From positions 17,167,001 through 17,231,000 of the forward strand of contig CM060880.1 in assembly GCA_030762935.1 (NCBI GenBank): a DNA stretch of 64,000 nucleotides, given 5' to 3'. Made by a program: the position numbers and the translations under genes. The DNA comes from Hymenopus coronatus. Its lineage: Eukaryota; Arthropoda; Insecta; Mantodea; Hymenopodidae. The notes under the pieces were generated by a model. The model was given only the letters and a program-made list of their open reading frames with translations. It had not been told where the DNA came from and made no database searches. This document shows positions 33,012-44,204 of the stretch, in pieces; position 1 is the stretch's first letter, and every line of letters begins with the position of its first letter.

Positions 33012-33444
33012 AGACGCAATTATGCACCAGCAAGCGCTCTACGTGGCACAGGATGACGTCATCATGTGGTGTTGTTTTCCGAGTTTAACGCGAACGTCAA
33101 GCTGCAGACGTGACATGCACTTGAAGTGAGCACTAAAGGAGATAGAGGTTTTCACTAAATACTGGAAGTGAACAGTTATTAGGGAGGAAGCGTCTCTCTC
33201 TCTCTCTCTTTCGGGCTAAGTGCTGCTAACAATCAATACACATTGTTGGAGTATAACAGGTGTTCGACATGCGCGCCCGTCCTCAAAAGCCAGCTAGGGG
33301 CGAAACAATAGACTGTCAACTTTCTCAAGGGCTCCACTCAACACGGGCTCCTCGTGTTTATAGTAAAGTTACTATGGTAACCAGGCTCGCAACTCTTGCC
33401 TACCATGTGACCGTATAGCGTTCGCATTGTCACAGCTCTCTTAT
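33012..33444. other. GC-richer unassigned DNA with an X-box-like palindrome
   Basis: Contains a CT microsatellite (about 33189-33209) and GTTACTATGGTAAC at 33368-33381, which fits the RFX X-box consensus. No coding region seen. Confidence 0.5.
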
Positions 33445-34203
33445 TGTTAAAAAGCTTATACTTCTATTTACTTCATGCTAATCGAGAAAACATTCACTGG
33501 AAATATATGTTTTAGGGTCCCCTGTATCCATAAAAAGTATCCATTGGTATTTAAGTTTGATATCTTCCAATGATGCGACACGAAGATTTTGAGAAAAATC
33601 CCCCCATCCCCAACTACCCTTTACATGGAACTTTTTTCGCAAATTTTGATTTTCTCAAAAATGGCTCTAACGATTTTGATTAAAATATCGTATATTAAAG
33701 CTATTTACCTGACAAATAAAATGTATATCTTGAATTTTCTGGGAGTAGCCTCTGAAGAGTAATTTATTCTGGATGAATTTTACGGAATTTTGAATAACTG
33801 CTAAACCGTAAGAGATGGATAAAAACTTACCACACGAAAAATGCAGAACACGTTAAAACACACAATTTGTGTTATATAAATTTTTTCTTGTGGTTCATCG
33901 TTTTTGAGACATTCCTTGTTTTTGGTTTCCGCTTTGAGAAACATACTTTTCTCATACAGGAATTTGCCAACTGCTGTCTATACAAACAAAGGAACTCCAG
34001 TGACATAGCAACCAGCTTTTGACCATCACTTTAACTTACGGTACTCCTTTATTTTGCTTCTACTTAAGGAAGTAAGTAATAAGGCTATTTCTGCCAATTT
34101 TTTTTCTGATTAGCATGAAGTAAATAGAAGTATAAGCTTTTTAAGAATAATTTGTTGCAGAGGCGTAGAGAAAGTCATGTGAATGGTACACATCAGATTT
34201 TTA
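33445..34203 (-). repeat. FamX copy lacking its hairpin end, plus short opposite fragment
   Basis: 33445-33490 is a '+' scrap (GTTAAAAAGCTTATACTTCT). From 33491 (CACTGGAAATATATGTTTTA) the family runs in '-' orientation to CATGTGAATGGTACACATCA. The terminal hairpin is missing, so the copy is truncated or recombined. Confidence 0.8.
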
Positions 34204-34361
34204 GCCATAAATTTCTTTTTCGTGCGCTATTTTGGTTTTCATTTATTTTAATACTATTTTTAGTGATTCGTGTTTTCTATCCCACTGCGAATGTCACAGT
34301 GACTCGCATTACGGGTCAATGACGCAACCATTACGCGGGATTCGGGAAATCCCCTAATTCC

Positions 34362-34664
34362 TTTCCGTCGCCCTCCGTGGTGTAATGGTTACCATGCTAA
34401 CTTCATATACCCAAGGTCGCGGGTTCAAACCCGGCGGAGGACGATGGACTTTTTCGGGCGTAAAAATCCTTAGCATGGCTTCCTTCGGAAGGGAAGCAAA
34501 GCTGTGGGTCCCGTGTCGTAGATTTACGGCACGTAAAAGAACCTCAAGCCTGATAAGAGATGCCTCTGAGCAAGATTAAGCGATCTTTCACGCCCAATAT
34601 AGAATGGGACGCTGAGAACCAAAGCAGTTAAAGAGCGTCCATAAATATCAGGCCATTTCCATTT
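34362..34664 (+). repeat. SINE family C, full-length with target duplication
   Basis: The tRNA-like head is CCCTCCGTGGTGTAATGGTT with B box GGGTTCAAACCCGG. The body blocks are GTAAAAATCCTTAGCATGGC, TCCTTCGGAAGGGAAGCAAA, GATTTACGGCACGTAAAAGA and GAATGGGACGCTGAGAACCA. It is flanked by an exact 11-bp repeat, CCCCTAATTCC, at 34351-34361 and 34665-34675. The GGCACGTAAAAGAACC block resembles a conserved body motif of many invertebrate SINEs, from memory. Confidence 0.92.
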
Positions 34665-34675
34665 CCCCTAATTCC

Positions 34676-35451
34676 AACTGTTAGCTATTCATTTGAAACT
34701 GCAACTCAGTATTCGTGCTGTGTTTCAAGAAGCAGGTGTGTATAACGTGGAATAAATTGTGACGCAAGTAAATGGGTGAAATATACGACTAAAGCTGACA
34801 ATGTAATATAAATAGCAATATACTGCTAAGAGAGCTGTGGGAAACCAAAAGGAGGTTGAGGAAAATATATTTTTCATTGATTAGGTGAGTTAATGTAGCC
34901 TTTTCTTTAGCTATTTTTACTTGTAATTTTAGCCACTTTTAGCTATGTTTTTGATGTAGTTTAGCTACTTTTTATGTTGATGAGTTGGCAACACTGCATG
35001 CCGCACAGATTCAGAACAGCTCCATACCTCTGGATTTTAAGTGTGATAGTTGAGGGTAACCTTTTGAACAAATTTGCAATCAATGATATATTTCTGTGAA
35101 GCAGTTCTGTTATTAGACGTTTGAAAATTTTACTAGAACTGTCATCGATTTCGAAATAAATACATGAAAAAGTAAAGTGGTAGAAAACTCACTATGGTTG
35201 TAAAACAAATTGACTTTGATCACATTTGAGCAGAACAAAGATGTTATTCGAACGACTTCCTTCCTACCGACGTGGTTCTGTGTTATGCAGTAATGGGTTA
35301 CACTCTACGTTGACCTTTGCAAGTAACACCGCGTGGTATTGCCAAGCCTGACAATACATTACTTTGCATAAGGAAATTCGTACGAACTTCCTTGCTCTGT
35401 TAATAACTAAGACCACAAAGAGTATATTTTGTAATGTTTTTTTTACTTTGT
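34676..35451. other. Unassigned AT-rich DNA
   Basis: No gene or known repeat recognised. Confidence 0.5.
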
Positions 35452-35463
35452 TCCTTGTGCGTA

Positions 35464-35666
35464 AAATCCATACCATGGCTTCCTTCGGAAGGGAAATAAA
35501 GCCGTTGGTCCCGTGTCGTATGTTTACGGCACGTAAAAGAACCTCAAGTTGATAAAGAGGCCTCTTAGCTAAATTAAGCGATCTTACACACCCAATATAG
35601 AATGGGACGCTGAGAACCGCAGCAATTAAAGAGCGTCAATAAATAAAACTCCATTTCCATTTTCTT
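35464..35666 (+). repeat. SINE family C, 5'-truncated, with 12-bp target duplication
   Basis: Begins inside the body (AAAATCCATACCATGGCTTC), lacks the tRNA head, and continues to AATAAATAAAACTCCATTTC. It is flanked by TTCCTTGTGCGT at 35452-35463 and 35667-35678, exact over 12 bases. The truncation with intact duplications indicates that it arrived already shortened by reverse transcription. Confidence 0.9.
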
Positions 35667-35887
35667 TTCCTTGTGCGTGTAACCGAAATTCTTTCTGTGA
35701 TTAACATCCGTCAAATAAAATGCATTGCTGAAGTCTTTCACGTCAACATGCTTTAATCTTCCCCTGTACAAACCATTTACAATTTCTACAGTAACAAGTG
35801 CAGTAAATAGCAGTTGATTGCATACTAAACGAAATACTATTTACCTATTCGTGGACTATTACTGTCGGTTATCTGCGTCACTCGTGT

Positions 35888-38800
35888 CCAGGTTATGTAG
35901 TGTTGCAGTCAGTTAGCCTGTCTATGGTTGTTGTCATGGAAACGGCAATTATCCAGGTTATGTAGTGCTGCGATCAGTTACCTGTATTAGCCATATCTAT
36001 GGTTGTTGTCATGGAAACGGCAGCTATCCAGGCTGTGTAGTGTTGCAGTCAGTTACCTGTATTAGCCATATCTATGGTTGTTGTCATGGAAACGGCAGTT
36101 ATCCAGGTTATGTAGTGTTGCAGTCAGTTACCTGTATAAGCCATATCTATGGTTGTTGTCATGGAAACGGCAGTTATCCAGGTTATGTAGTGTTGCAATC
36201 AGTTACCTGTATTAGCCATATCTATGGTTGTTGTCATGGAAACGGCAGTTATCCAGGTTATGTAGTGTTGCAATCAGTTACCTGTATTAGCCATATCTAT
36301 GGTTGTTGTCGTGGAAACGGCAGTTATCCAGGCTGTGTAGTGCTGCAGTCAGTTACCTGTATTAGCCATATCTATGGTTGTTGTCATGGAAACGGCAGTT
36401 ATCCAGGTTGTGTACTGTTGCAGTCAGTTACCTGTATTAGCCATATCTATGGTTGTTGTCATGGAAACGGCAGTTATCCAGGTTGTGTACTGTTTCAGTC
36501 AGTTACCTGTATTAGCCATATCTATGGTTGTTGTCATGGAAACGGCAGTTATCCAGGTTGTGTAGTAATGCAGTCAGTTACCTGTATTAGCCATATCTAT
36601 GGTTGTTGTCATTGAAACGGCAGTTATCCAGGCTGTGTAGTATTGCAGTCAGTTACCTGTATTAGCCATATCTATGGTTGTTGTCATGGAAACGGCAGTT
36701 ATCCAGGCTGTGTAGTGCTGCGATCAGTTACCTGTATTAGCCATATCTATGGTTGTTGTCATGGAAACGGCAATTATCCAGACTGTGTAGTGTTGCAGTC
36801 AGTTACCTGTATTAGCCATATCTATGGTTGTTGTCATGGAAACGGCAATTATCCAGGTTATGTAGTGCTGCGATCAGTTACCTGTATTAGCCATATCTAT
36901 GGTTGTTGTCATGGAAACGGCAATTTTCCAGGCTGTGTAGTGTTGCAGTCAGTTACCTGTATTAGCCATATCTATGGTTGTTGTCATGGAAACGGCAATT
37001 ATCCAGGTTATGTAGTGCTGCGATCAGTTACCTGTATTAGCCATATCTATGGTTGTTGTCATGGAAACGGCAATTATCCAGGCTGTGTAGTGTTGCAGTC
37101 AGTTACCTGTATTAGCCATATCTATGGTTGTTGTCATGGAAACGGCAATTATCCAGGTTATGTAGTGCTGCGATAAGTTACCTGTATTAGCCATATCTAT
37201 GGTTGTTGTCATGGAAACGGCAATTATCCAGGTTATGTAGTGTTGCAATCAGTTACCTGTATTAGCCATATCTATGGTTGTTGTCATGGAAACGGCAGTT
37301 ATCCAGGTTATGTAGTGCTGCGATCAGTTACCTGTATTAGCCATATCTATGGTTGTTGTCATGGAAACGGCAATTATCCAGGCTGTGTAGTGTTGCAGTC
37401 AGTTACCTGTATTAGCCATATCTATGGTTGTTGTCATGGAAACGGCAATTATCCAGGTTATGTAGTGCTGCGATCAGTTACCTGTATTAGCCAAATCTAT
37501 GGTTGTTGTCATGGAAACGGCAATTATCCAGGATGTGTAGTGTTGCAGTCAGTTACCTGTATTAGCCATATCTATGGTTGTTGTCATGGAAACGGCAATT
37601 ATCCAGGTTATGTAGTGCTGCGATCAGTTACCTGTATTAGCCATATCTATGGTTGTTGTCATGGAAACGGCAATTATCCAGGCTGTGTAGTGTTGCAGTC
37701 AGTTACCTGTATTAGCCATATCTATGGTTGTTGTCATGGAAACGGCAATTATCCAGGTTATGTAGTGCTGCGATCAGTTACCTGTATTAGCCATATCTAT
37801 GGTTGTTGTCATGGAAACGGCAATTATCCAGGTTATGTAGTGCTGCGATCAGTTACCTGTATTAGCCATATCTATGGTTGTTGTCATGGAAACGGCAATT
37901 ATCCAGGTTATGTAGTGCTGCGATCAGTTACCTGTATTAGCCATATCTATGGTTGTTGTCATGGAAACGGCAATTATCCAGGTTATGTAGTGCTGCGATC
38001 AGTTACCTGTATTAGCCATATCTATGGTTGTTGTCATGGAAACGGCAATTATCCAGGTTATGTAGTGTTGCAATCAGTTACCTGTATTAGCCATATCTAT
38101 GGTTGTTGTCATGGAAACGGCAGTTATCCAGGTTATGTAGTGCTGCGATCAGTTACCTGTATTAGCCATATCTATGGTTGTTGTCATGGAAACGGCAATT
38201 ATCCAGGCTGTGTAGTGTTGCAGTCAGTTACCTGTATTAGCCATATCTATGGTTGTTGTCATGGAAACGGCAATTATCCAGGTTATGTAGTGCTGCGATC
38301 AGTTACCTGTATTAGCCATATCTATGGTTGTTGTCATGGAAACGGCAATTATCCAGGCTGTGTAGTGTTGCAGTCAGTTACCTGTATTAGCCATATCTAT
38401 GGTTGTTGTCATGGAAACGGCAGTTATCCAGGCTGTGTAGTGCTGCGATCAGTTAGCCTGTCTATGGTTGTTGTCATGGAAACCAGATTGTGTACTGTTG
38501 CAGTCAGTTAGCCTGTCTATGGTTGTTGTCATGGAAACCAGATTGTGTACTGTTGCAGTCAGTTAGCCTGTCTATGGTTGTTGTCATGGAAACCAGATTG
38601 TGTACTGTTGCAGTCAGTTAGCCTGTCTATGGTTGTTGTCATGGAAACGGCAGTTATCCAGGTTGTGTACTGTTGCAGTCAGTTAGCCTGTCTATGGTTG
38701 TTGTCATGGAAATCAGGTTGTGTACTGTTGCAGTCAGTTAGCCTGTCTATGGCTGTTGTCATGGAAACGGCAGTTATCCAGGTTGTGTACTGTTGCAGTC

Positions 38801-39300
38801 AGTTAGCCTGTCTATGGTTGTTGTCATGGAAACCAGATTGTGTACTGTTGCAGTCAGTTAGCCTGTCTATGGTTGTTGTCATGGAAACCAGATTGTGTAC
38901 TGTTGCAGTCAGTTAGCCTGTCTATGGTTGTTGTCATGGAAACGGCAGTTATCCAGGTTGTGTACTGTTGCAGTCAGTTAGCCTGTCTATGGTTGTTGTC
39001 ATGGAAATCAGGTTGTGTACTGTTGCAGTCAGTTAGCCTGTCTATGGCTGTTGTCATGGAAACGGCAGTAGTTATCCAGGTTGTGTACTGTTGCAGTCAG
39101 TTAGCTTGTCTATAGTTGTTGTCATGGAAACGGCAGTTATCCAGGTTGTGTACTGTTGCAGTCAGTTAGCTGGTCTATAGTTGTTGTCATGGAAACGGCA
39201 GTTATCCAGGTTGTGTACTGTTGCAGTCAGTTAGCCTGTCTATAGTTGTCATGGAAACGGCAGTAGTTATCCAGGTTGTGTGTGTCTGTACCGTTGCCAT
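35888..39300. repeat. Minisatellite of 48 units (75, 65 and 55 bp) with higher-order structure
   Basis: Counting GTTGTCATGGAAAC-type cores gives 48 units from 35926. The first 33 have a strict 75-bp period (35926, 36001, ... 38326). The unit at 38401 is 65 bp, then units of 55 and 65 bp (one 68) run to 39244, followed by a degraded piece. The 75-bp unit differs from the 65-bp unit by a 10-base insertion (ACCTGTATTAGCCATAT against GCCTGTCTAT). The 55-bp unit lacks GGCAGTTATC-type bases. From about 36720 to 38440 two variants (GCTGCGATCAG and TTGCAGTCAG) often alternate, a 150-bp dimer. In the distal part a five-unit, 295-bp block (38521-38815) is repeated at 38816-39110. Because 75 is divisible by three, long open frames of 177-423 codons appear, but these are a consequence of the period. 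Confidence 0.97.
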
Positions 39301-39482
39301 GGAGATGTGTACCAAAGAAAGACGGGATCACTGGGCCAGCCAGTCCCGGGGGGATGGACAAGTAAACGTAACGTAGTTACGACAAGAAGAATTTCGGGCA
39401 TAGCCCCAGCAGCACCTCCCCCACCCCCGGCCACGTGACTGCCAGCAGCAGCAGCAGCAGAGCCCAGCACCCCCTAAATAAT

Positions 39483-39599
39483 CGATAATATAGTCGGCCG
39501 ACACTGCTACCACACTCCGCTACACTCAGTCAGTTGCCAACTTGAGTACGTGATGTGATGTAAAAGTGTCGGTGTGTAAAGTGAATCAGGAGTACACAG
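39483..39599 (+). promoter_or_regulatory. Candidate promoter and first exon with splice donor
   Basis: The segment after the minisatellite (39300-39480) is GC-richer, with CCACGTGAC (E-box CACGTG at 39432-39437) and a CAG run (39443-39460). A TATA-like ATAATATAG (39485-39493) precedes two overlapping TCAGT motifs (39526-39534), which match the arthropod initiator, though at 40 bases the spacing is longer than the usual 30. The downstream sequence ends in ACACAG/GTAAGC, a strong 5' splice site at 39599/39600. No ATG-led conserved frame is seen in this segment, so it would be a non-coding first exon. The candidate rests on motif co-occurrence only. Confidence 0.3.
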
Positions 39600-40353
39600 G
39601 TAAGCCCCACCTCAGAAGTGGCATCTATCTTGAGTCTATTCCTCAAAAAATTAGAGCCCTACGGCGTCGAAACTGTAATTTATTGGATATAGGGCACCCC
39701 ATGCCCTCCTCATCACAAATCATTGACAAGACGTCACTTGTCACAGCCACTACCTGCATTTATCTTCTATTTGTTACCTGTACATTACTTACTATTGCAC
39801 CATCATTTCACTGACTCCTGTTACTCTAAACATTAGTTACTACTTGGGAGTTAAATGAATGGCATTTGACTGTCAAATGGTGACACAGGAACGGTTTTAG
39901 ACATTTCCCATAATTCTGGTTCATTCGCTGCCATGTGAATATCGTAGATATGTAATGTGATATTATTATTCCTACCCCTTACATAAAGTACGGGTACAAT
40001 TCAATTCAAATTCACACACCTCATAGCACCATAAATTAGAACAAACTTCCAATATATGCCAAGTTTAATATCTAACTGTGGAATTGTTTTAAACATACGA
40101 AGATTTTCATGAAATCCTTCCTTCCAAAAACATTTTTCATTACCTGTATTTCTTTATCTTCTATCGTCTTAATGTGACCTGTAAATTTAGCAAGAATTTC
40201 ACATATTTACTAGGTCTTTCTACCAAAAATATTTTCATGGACTAAATTCTTTATTTCACTCTCCAAATTGGCATGTTTACAATGTTGTTGTGACAAAATA
40301 TATGTCTGGAATTTTTTTGTAAACAGCCTGTGTTTTGAAGTCATTATTGTTTT
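39600..40353. other. Unassigned DNA, first-intron candidate
   Basis: If the donor at 39600 is real, this is intron. The 82-codon frame at 39566-39814 has no recognisable domain. Confidence 0.35.
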
Positions 40354-40985
40354 ATTTACTACATATATACAACATACAAAGTGGTAGAGAAGGTATTGAA
40401 TTCCATCCAAATAATCGATACCGAAATTTCTCCTGATGTACATGTTTTGAGGACCCCTGTAAGCAGAATACATCAAAAACTAAATTCGGGTTAAATCCCA
40501 AACTTGGTATTTAAGGTAAGCATCTTCCAAAGATGCAACACGAAGATTTTTGGGAAAATCCTCCCAAACTATTCTCTGCATGCAGAATTTTAAGATGTTT
40601 ACATGGTAAATAAAATGTATATATTGAGTGTTTTGGGAATAGCCTCTGGAGCTCTCTTCATTCTGGATGAGTTTTGCATGACCGGAAAGTCGCAAGAGGC
40701 AGACAAATAAATAAGACACGCAATTTATAGTACTTTGGAGTTAACCTTTTCCGAGATATTCATTTTTATACGTTTCAAGTTTTAAATTCTTGTTTTCCTC
40801 AAACGGAAAGTCGTCATTCTTTTTTCATTTATTTTATTCCTGGCTTTAGCATAGTGTATTCCCTTATTTCCCATCTACTTATAATGAAGCAAGTAGTAAA
40901 ATCATCCCTACTAATTTTTATCTCGATTAGCATGAAGTAGAAGAATAAGTTTTTCTAATAGATAGGGTAATGTGAACGGAATGCA
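40354..40985 (-). repeat. FamX copy, diverged, first of a tandem pair
   Basis: The left hairpin is degraded (TATACAACATACAAAGTGGT then AGAGAAGG) and the right end is GTGAACGGAATGCATC. The next copy starts immediately. Confidence 0.8.
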
Positions 40986-40987
40986 TC

Positions 40988-41740
40988 TCTATACATACTA
41001 TGTACATATGTATAGAGAAGGTATTGTATTCCACCCAAAAATTCGATACCGAGATTTCACCGGAAATATACGTTTTAGGCCCCCCTGAAACAAAAAAAAA
41101 CACATTTTTAGCAAAAGGTCCTTGTGTCTGTGTGAACACGATAGCTCAAAAACGAAAAGTCGGTAAAATAACAAACTTAGTATAAAGTCTAATATCTTCC
41201 ACGGATGCGACACGAAGATTTTGAGGAAAATTCATTTCATTCCATTTTCTCAAAAATGGTTCTAACGATTTTGATTAAAATTAGGTATATTAAAGATATT
41301 TACACATAAATAAAATGTATATCTTGAACTGTTTGGGAATAACCTCTGAAGACTACTTTATTCTGGATGAACTTTACGGAATTTGGCATAACTGCTAAAC
41401 CATAAGAGAAAGACAAAAACTTACTACACAAAATATGTAGATTTCGTTGATATATCATTTTTTTTTTTCGTGGAGTTGAGCATTTTCTTATTTGTTTTAG
41501 TTTTAAAATGCTTAAACATTCTATATACGGGAATTGGTCAACTTCTGGCCTTGCCTAGAAACTGATTTCATCCATATAGCAACCAGCTTTTAAAATATTT
41601 GACTGTCGTTTTAATCTGCTGTATTTCTGTTGTATTTGTAAGAAATAATTTCTGCTAATGTTTATCTCGATTAGCATGATGTAGATAGAAGAATAAGCTT
41701 CTGAATAATAATTTGTTACAGAAATGTAGAGAAAGTCATT
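40988..41740 (-). repeat. FamX copy, second of a tandem pair
   Basis: Starts CTCTATACATACTATGTACA with an intact hairpin and runs to ATGTAGAGAAAGTCATTTT, where the outermost 25 bases are lost. Confidence 0.85.
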
Positions 41741-42325
41741 TTTAGTTTCTTTCTCTGTCTGTATCTGTCTCGCAAAGCTGATAAGAGTGTGTTCAGATAT
41801 CTACAAAGGATAAGGCCTGATGCATATTATGATATATGTTGTGCCCACTGGCCTACATCAGTTGAATGCGGTCTCACACATGGCTACTCGATAATAGCTA
41901 CTATTTACTACGAGAATGACGTCATCGGGAGACGAGAATGGGGATCAATAGGTTCACCTGATGTTTACCCTCCCAATTATCCCCCTCCCCCTGTGATGAC
42001 ACATCGCGTCACCATCTTCTTGTAGTGTTTCCTTATTGTTGTACAAACAGCTGTTGAAACGGCACGTGAAATTGAAAACTGAAGTACCTGTTCCCGTTTA
42101 CGATGAAATGAAATCAGTTGCATGATGAGATATATGGCCGGGGTGTTTTTATCGCCTCAAATAACGTTTTGTAGCCTTTCCAAGGCCCCCTGAAACAACG
42201 GTCGATATTCTCTTTTCTAAGCCTACTTTGTCAAGGTTTTATTTTCGCCTCGGCTTAAGACACGTGTCGCCCACATGCTAGAAATAACATATGAAAGTTA
42301 CTCTATATTTAACATAACTAGAAAG
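41741..42325. other. Unassigned DNA
   Basis: The 78-codon frame at 41789-42025 shows no recognisable domain. Nothing else supported. Confidence 0.5.
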
Positions 42326-42904
42326 ATCTGATGTACTCCATTGACAGACTTTCTCCACATCCTGTAACAAATTATTGTTAGTAATCTTATTCTTCTATCT
42401 ATTTAATGATAAAACATTAGCATAAACAGTCTTATTACTTAATTCCTTATAAGTAGAAGGGAAATAAGGGATTATACTAGGCTAAACCGACTGTCAAATG
42501 TTTTAAAATGTGGTTGCTATGGGATTGAAATCCGTTTCTTTGCGTGGCCAGGAATTGACAAGTTACCGTATGAGAAAAGTATTTTAAAACTGAAATCAAT
42601 AACAAGGAATATCTCTAAAGCGGCCAATTCCACGAAAAAAATGTGTATGACGTAAATTTTCTGTTTTATTGTGATCTACATTTTTTCTGTAATAAGTTTT
42701 TGTCTATTCTTACGGTTTACCAGTTATGCAAATAAAAATCATCCAGAATAAAGAGACAACGGATACACGCACAAAACGGATCCTTTTCTGAAAATACTTT
42801 TTTTTTATACAGGGGACCCTAAAACATCTATTTCCTTTGAAATCTCGGTATCGAATACAATACCTTCTCTATACACTATGTACGTAGTACGTGTAGAGAA
42901 AGTA
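42326..42904 (+). repeat. FamX copy with internal deletion
   Basis: Starts TCTGATGTACTCCATTGACA and ends GTGTAGAGAAAGTA. About 300 bases are missing at about 42752-42757, where AATAAAGAG joins the CACACGGACC-like region. Confidence 0.88.
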
Positions 42905-42979
42905 AAAATTAAAAGAGTAAACACGAAAATAAAAGGTCAAAAATATTCCAATACAACTTAAATTTACAAATAAACTGTA

Positions 42980-43018
<39 letters not shown>

Positions 43019-43141
43019 GTACTTTCTATAGTAGACAAATACACTCAACAGAAATATATACAAACACTACTAACACCACAACAAAACAATGACTGAAAAG
43101 CATGACATAAAATATATGTAAAACATTTTAATCACTTTTGT
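42905..43141. repeat. AT spacer with TA microsatellite
   Basis: A TA dinucleotide run at about 42983-43014. Otherwise AT-rich DNA without features. Confidence 0.85.
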
Positions 43142-43485
43142 TTAACTCTTCTTACTCCCTTTCTTATCTTTCCTACTATCGGGATTCTCATATCTTAGCT
43201 GTGTTGTCTTAAGTAGAAATTTACCTATCCCATTCGCGTCTTCCGAGCCTGCCAGTAGCGTCCAACATGCTCCTAATTTTCTATTCGCGGTGGTAAAGGA
43301 TTGCGGTAAATATTTTTCCCTTAGTTCCTCCGTATCCCTACATCTTGCCAAGATATTGGTCCACAACTCTTCCTCCTCGCAAATGAAACAGATTCTCATA
43401 CCGTTCTCGTCAGCCATGCTCCTAGTCTAATCCACGCGAATCCCTCTCTAATGAGTTTGGTACCTGTTTAACATGGTGAGTATGT
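43142..43485 (-). pseudogene. LINE reverse-transcriptase protein C-terminal fragment
   Basis: The minus-strand frame from 43417 reads ADENGMRICFICEEEELWTN, ILARCRDTEELREKYLP and ends in a Lys/Ser-rich tail with a stop at 43142. The pattern C..C.EEEE.W.+IL.RC.+TEELR corresponds to the cysteine-containing tail after the reverse transcriptase of several LINE groups. A preceding frame (GFAWIRLG) joins by a frameshift just before the Met. The 5' part is absent. Confidence 0.5.
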
Positions 43486-43568
43486 TAACGAACTCATCTG
43501 CTATGAGCTATGCTTATTGTTGTATATGTATGTATGAAATTATGTATGTTATGTATGCATGTATTTAT

Positions 43569-43900
43569 AATAGCTCCAGGGCATGACAGCTCACGGGGAA
43601 CCTTGGCCTACTGCCCGGCCGCTGCGACCCCCATCTCGGTCTACTACAGACGTCATGGATGGGGTGCAGTATTGGAGGTTGAGACGTGGTCAGCGCCCCG
43701 AGCCCCCCGGCCGGTTAATGCGGTCCTCATGACCTGGAACCGCTACTTCTCCATCAAGTAGCTCCTCAATTAGCTTCCTCACCTTACGAGGCTGAGTGCA
43801 CCCCGGGCCAGGTCTCCTAGCGGGGAAAAAATCCCCACGCCGGTACTAGGGATCGAACCCAAGTCTCCCGCTTGGTAAGCAACTGCGCTAAGGAGACGAC
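43569..43900 (-). repeat. SINE family E with target duplication
   Basis: The reverse complement starts GTCGTCTCCTTAGCGCAGTT, a tRNA-like head with A box TTAGCGCAGTTGC and B box GGGTTCGATCCC. A GC-rich body follows, with CTAATTGAGGAGCTACTTGA, AGAAGTAGCGGTTCCAGGTC, CGGCCGGGGGGCTCGGGGCG and ACCCCATCCATGACGTCTGT. It is flanked by GTATTTAT at 43561-43568 and 43901-43908. The GAGGAGCTACTTGA block resembles, from memory, SINE bodies of insects. The GC content contrasts sharply with its surroundings. Confidence 0.85.
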
Positions 43901-43941
43901 GTATTTATGTAATGTATGTATGTGTGTGTATGTATGTATGT

Positions 43942-44190
43942 AGTCGCCCTACGTGATGTAATGGTTACCATGTTGACTTCATATACCCAAGATCGCGGGT
44001 TCAAACCCGGCGGAGGACGATGGGAAGAAAAGCCGTTGGTCCCGTGTCGTAGATTTACGGCACGTAAAAGAACCTCAAACCTGTTAAGAGAGGCCTCTGA
44101 GCAAAATTAAGCGGTCTATTACGCCCAATTTAGAATGGGACGCTGAGAACCACAGTAGTTAAAGAGCGTCCATAAATAACACGCCATTCA
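43942..44190 (+). repeat. SINE family C with internal deletion
   Basis: The head CCCTACGTGATGTAATGGTT and B box GGGTTCAAACCCGG are intact. About 45 bases (the CTTTTTCGGGCGTAAAAATC..TTCG block) are missing between GGACGATGG and GAAAGCCGTTGG. It ends GCGTCCATAAATAACACGCC and lies next to a TATG/GTAT simple repeat at 43905-43940. Confidence 0.88.
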
Positions 44191-44204
44191 TTCTTGTATG
44201 TAGG

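Noticed and set aside
35965..38511. Open frames of 216, 177 and 423 codons with a Cys/His/Gly-rich 25-residue repeat
   Set aside because: They follow from a 75-bp unit without stops in one frame. They start and end wherever a unit mutates, have no signal or flanking exon, and the units of 65 and 55 bp break the frame. I treat them as minisatellite DNA.
35888..39300. CRISPR array
   Set aside because: The units are contiguous variants without unique spacers and the genome is eukaryotic. It is a minisatellite.
39267..39470. Ala/Gly-rich minus-strand frame
   Set aside because: Arises from a CAG run and GC-rich DNA. No domain, and the candidate promoter on the other strand explains the composition better.
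41789..42025. 78-codon frame with a plausible-looking composition
   Set aside because: No recognisable motif, no splice context and a length within chance for this window.
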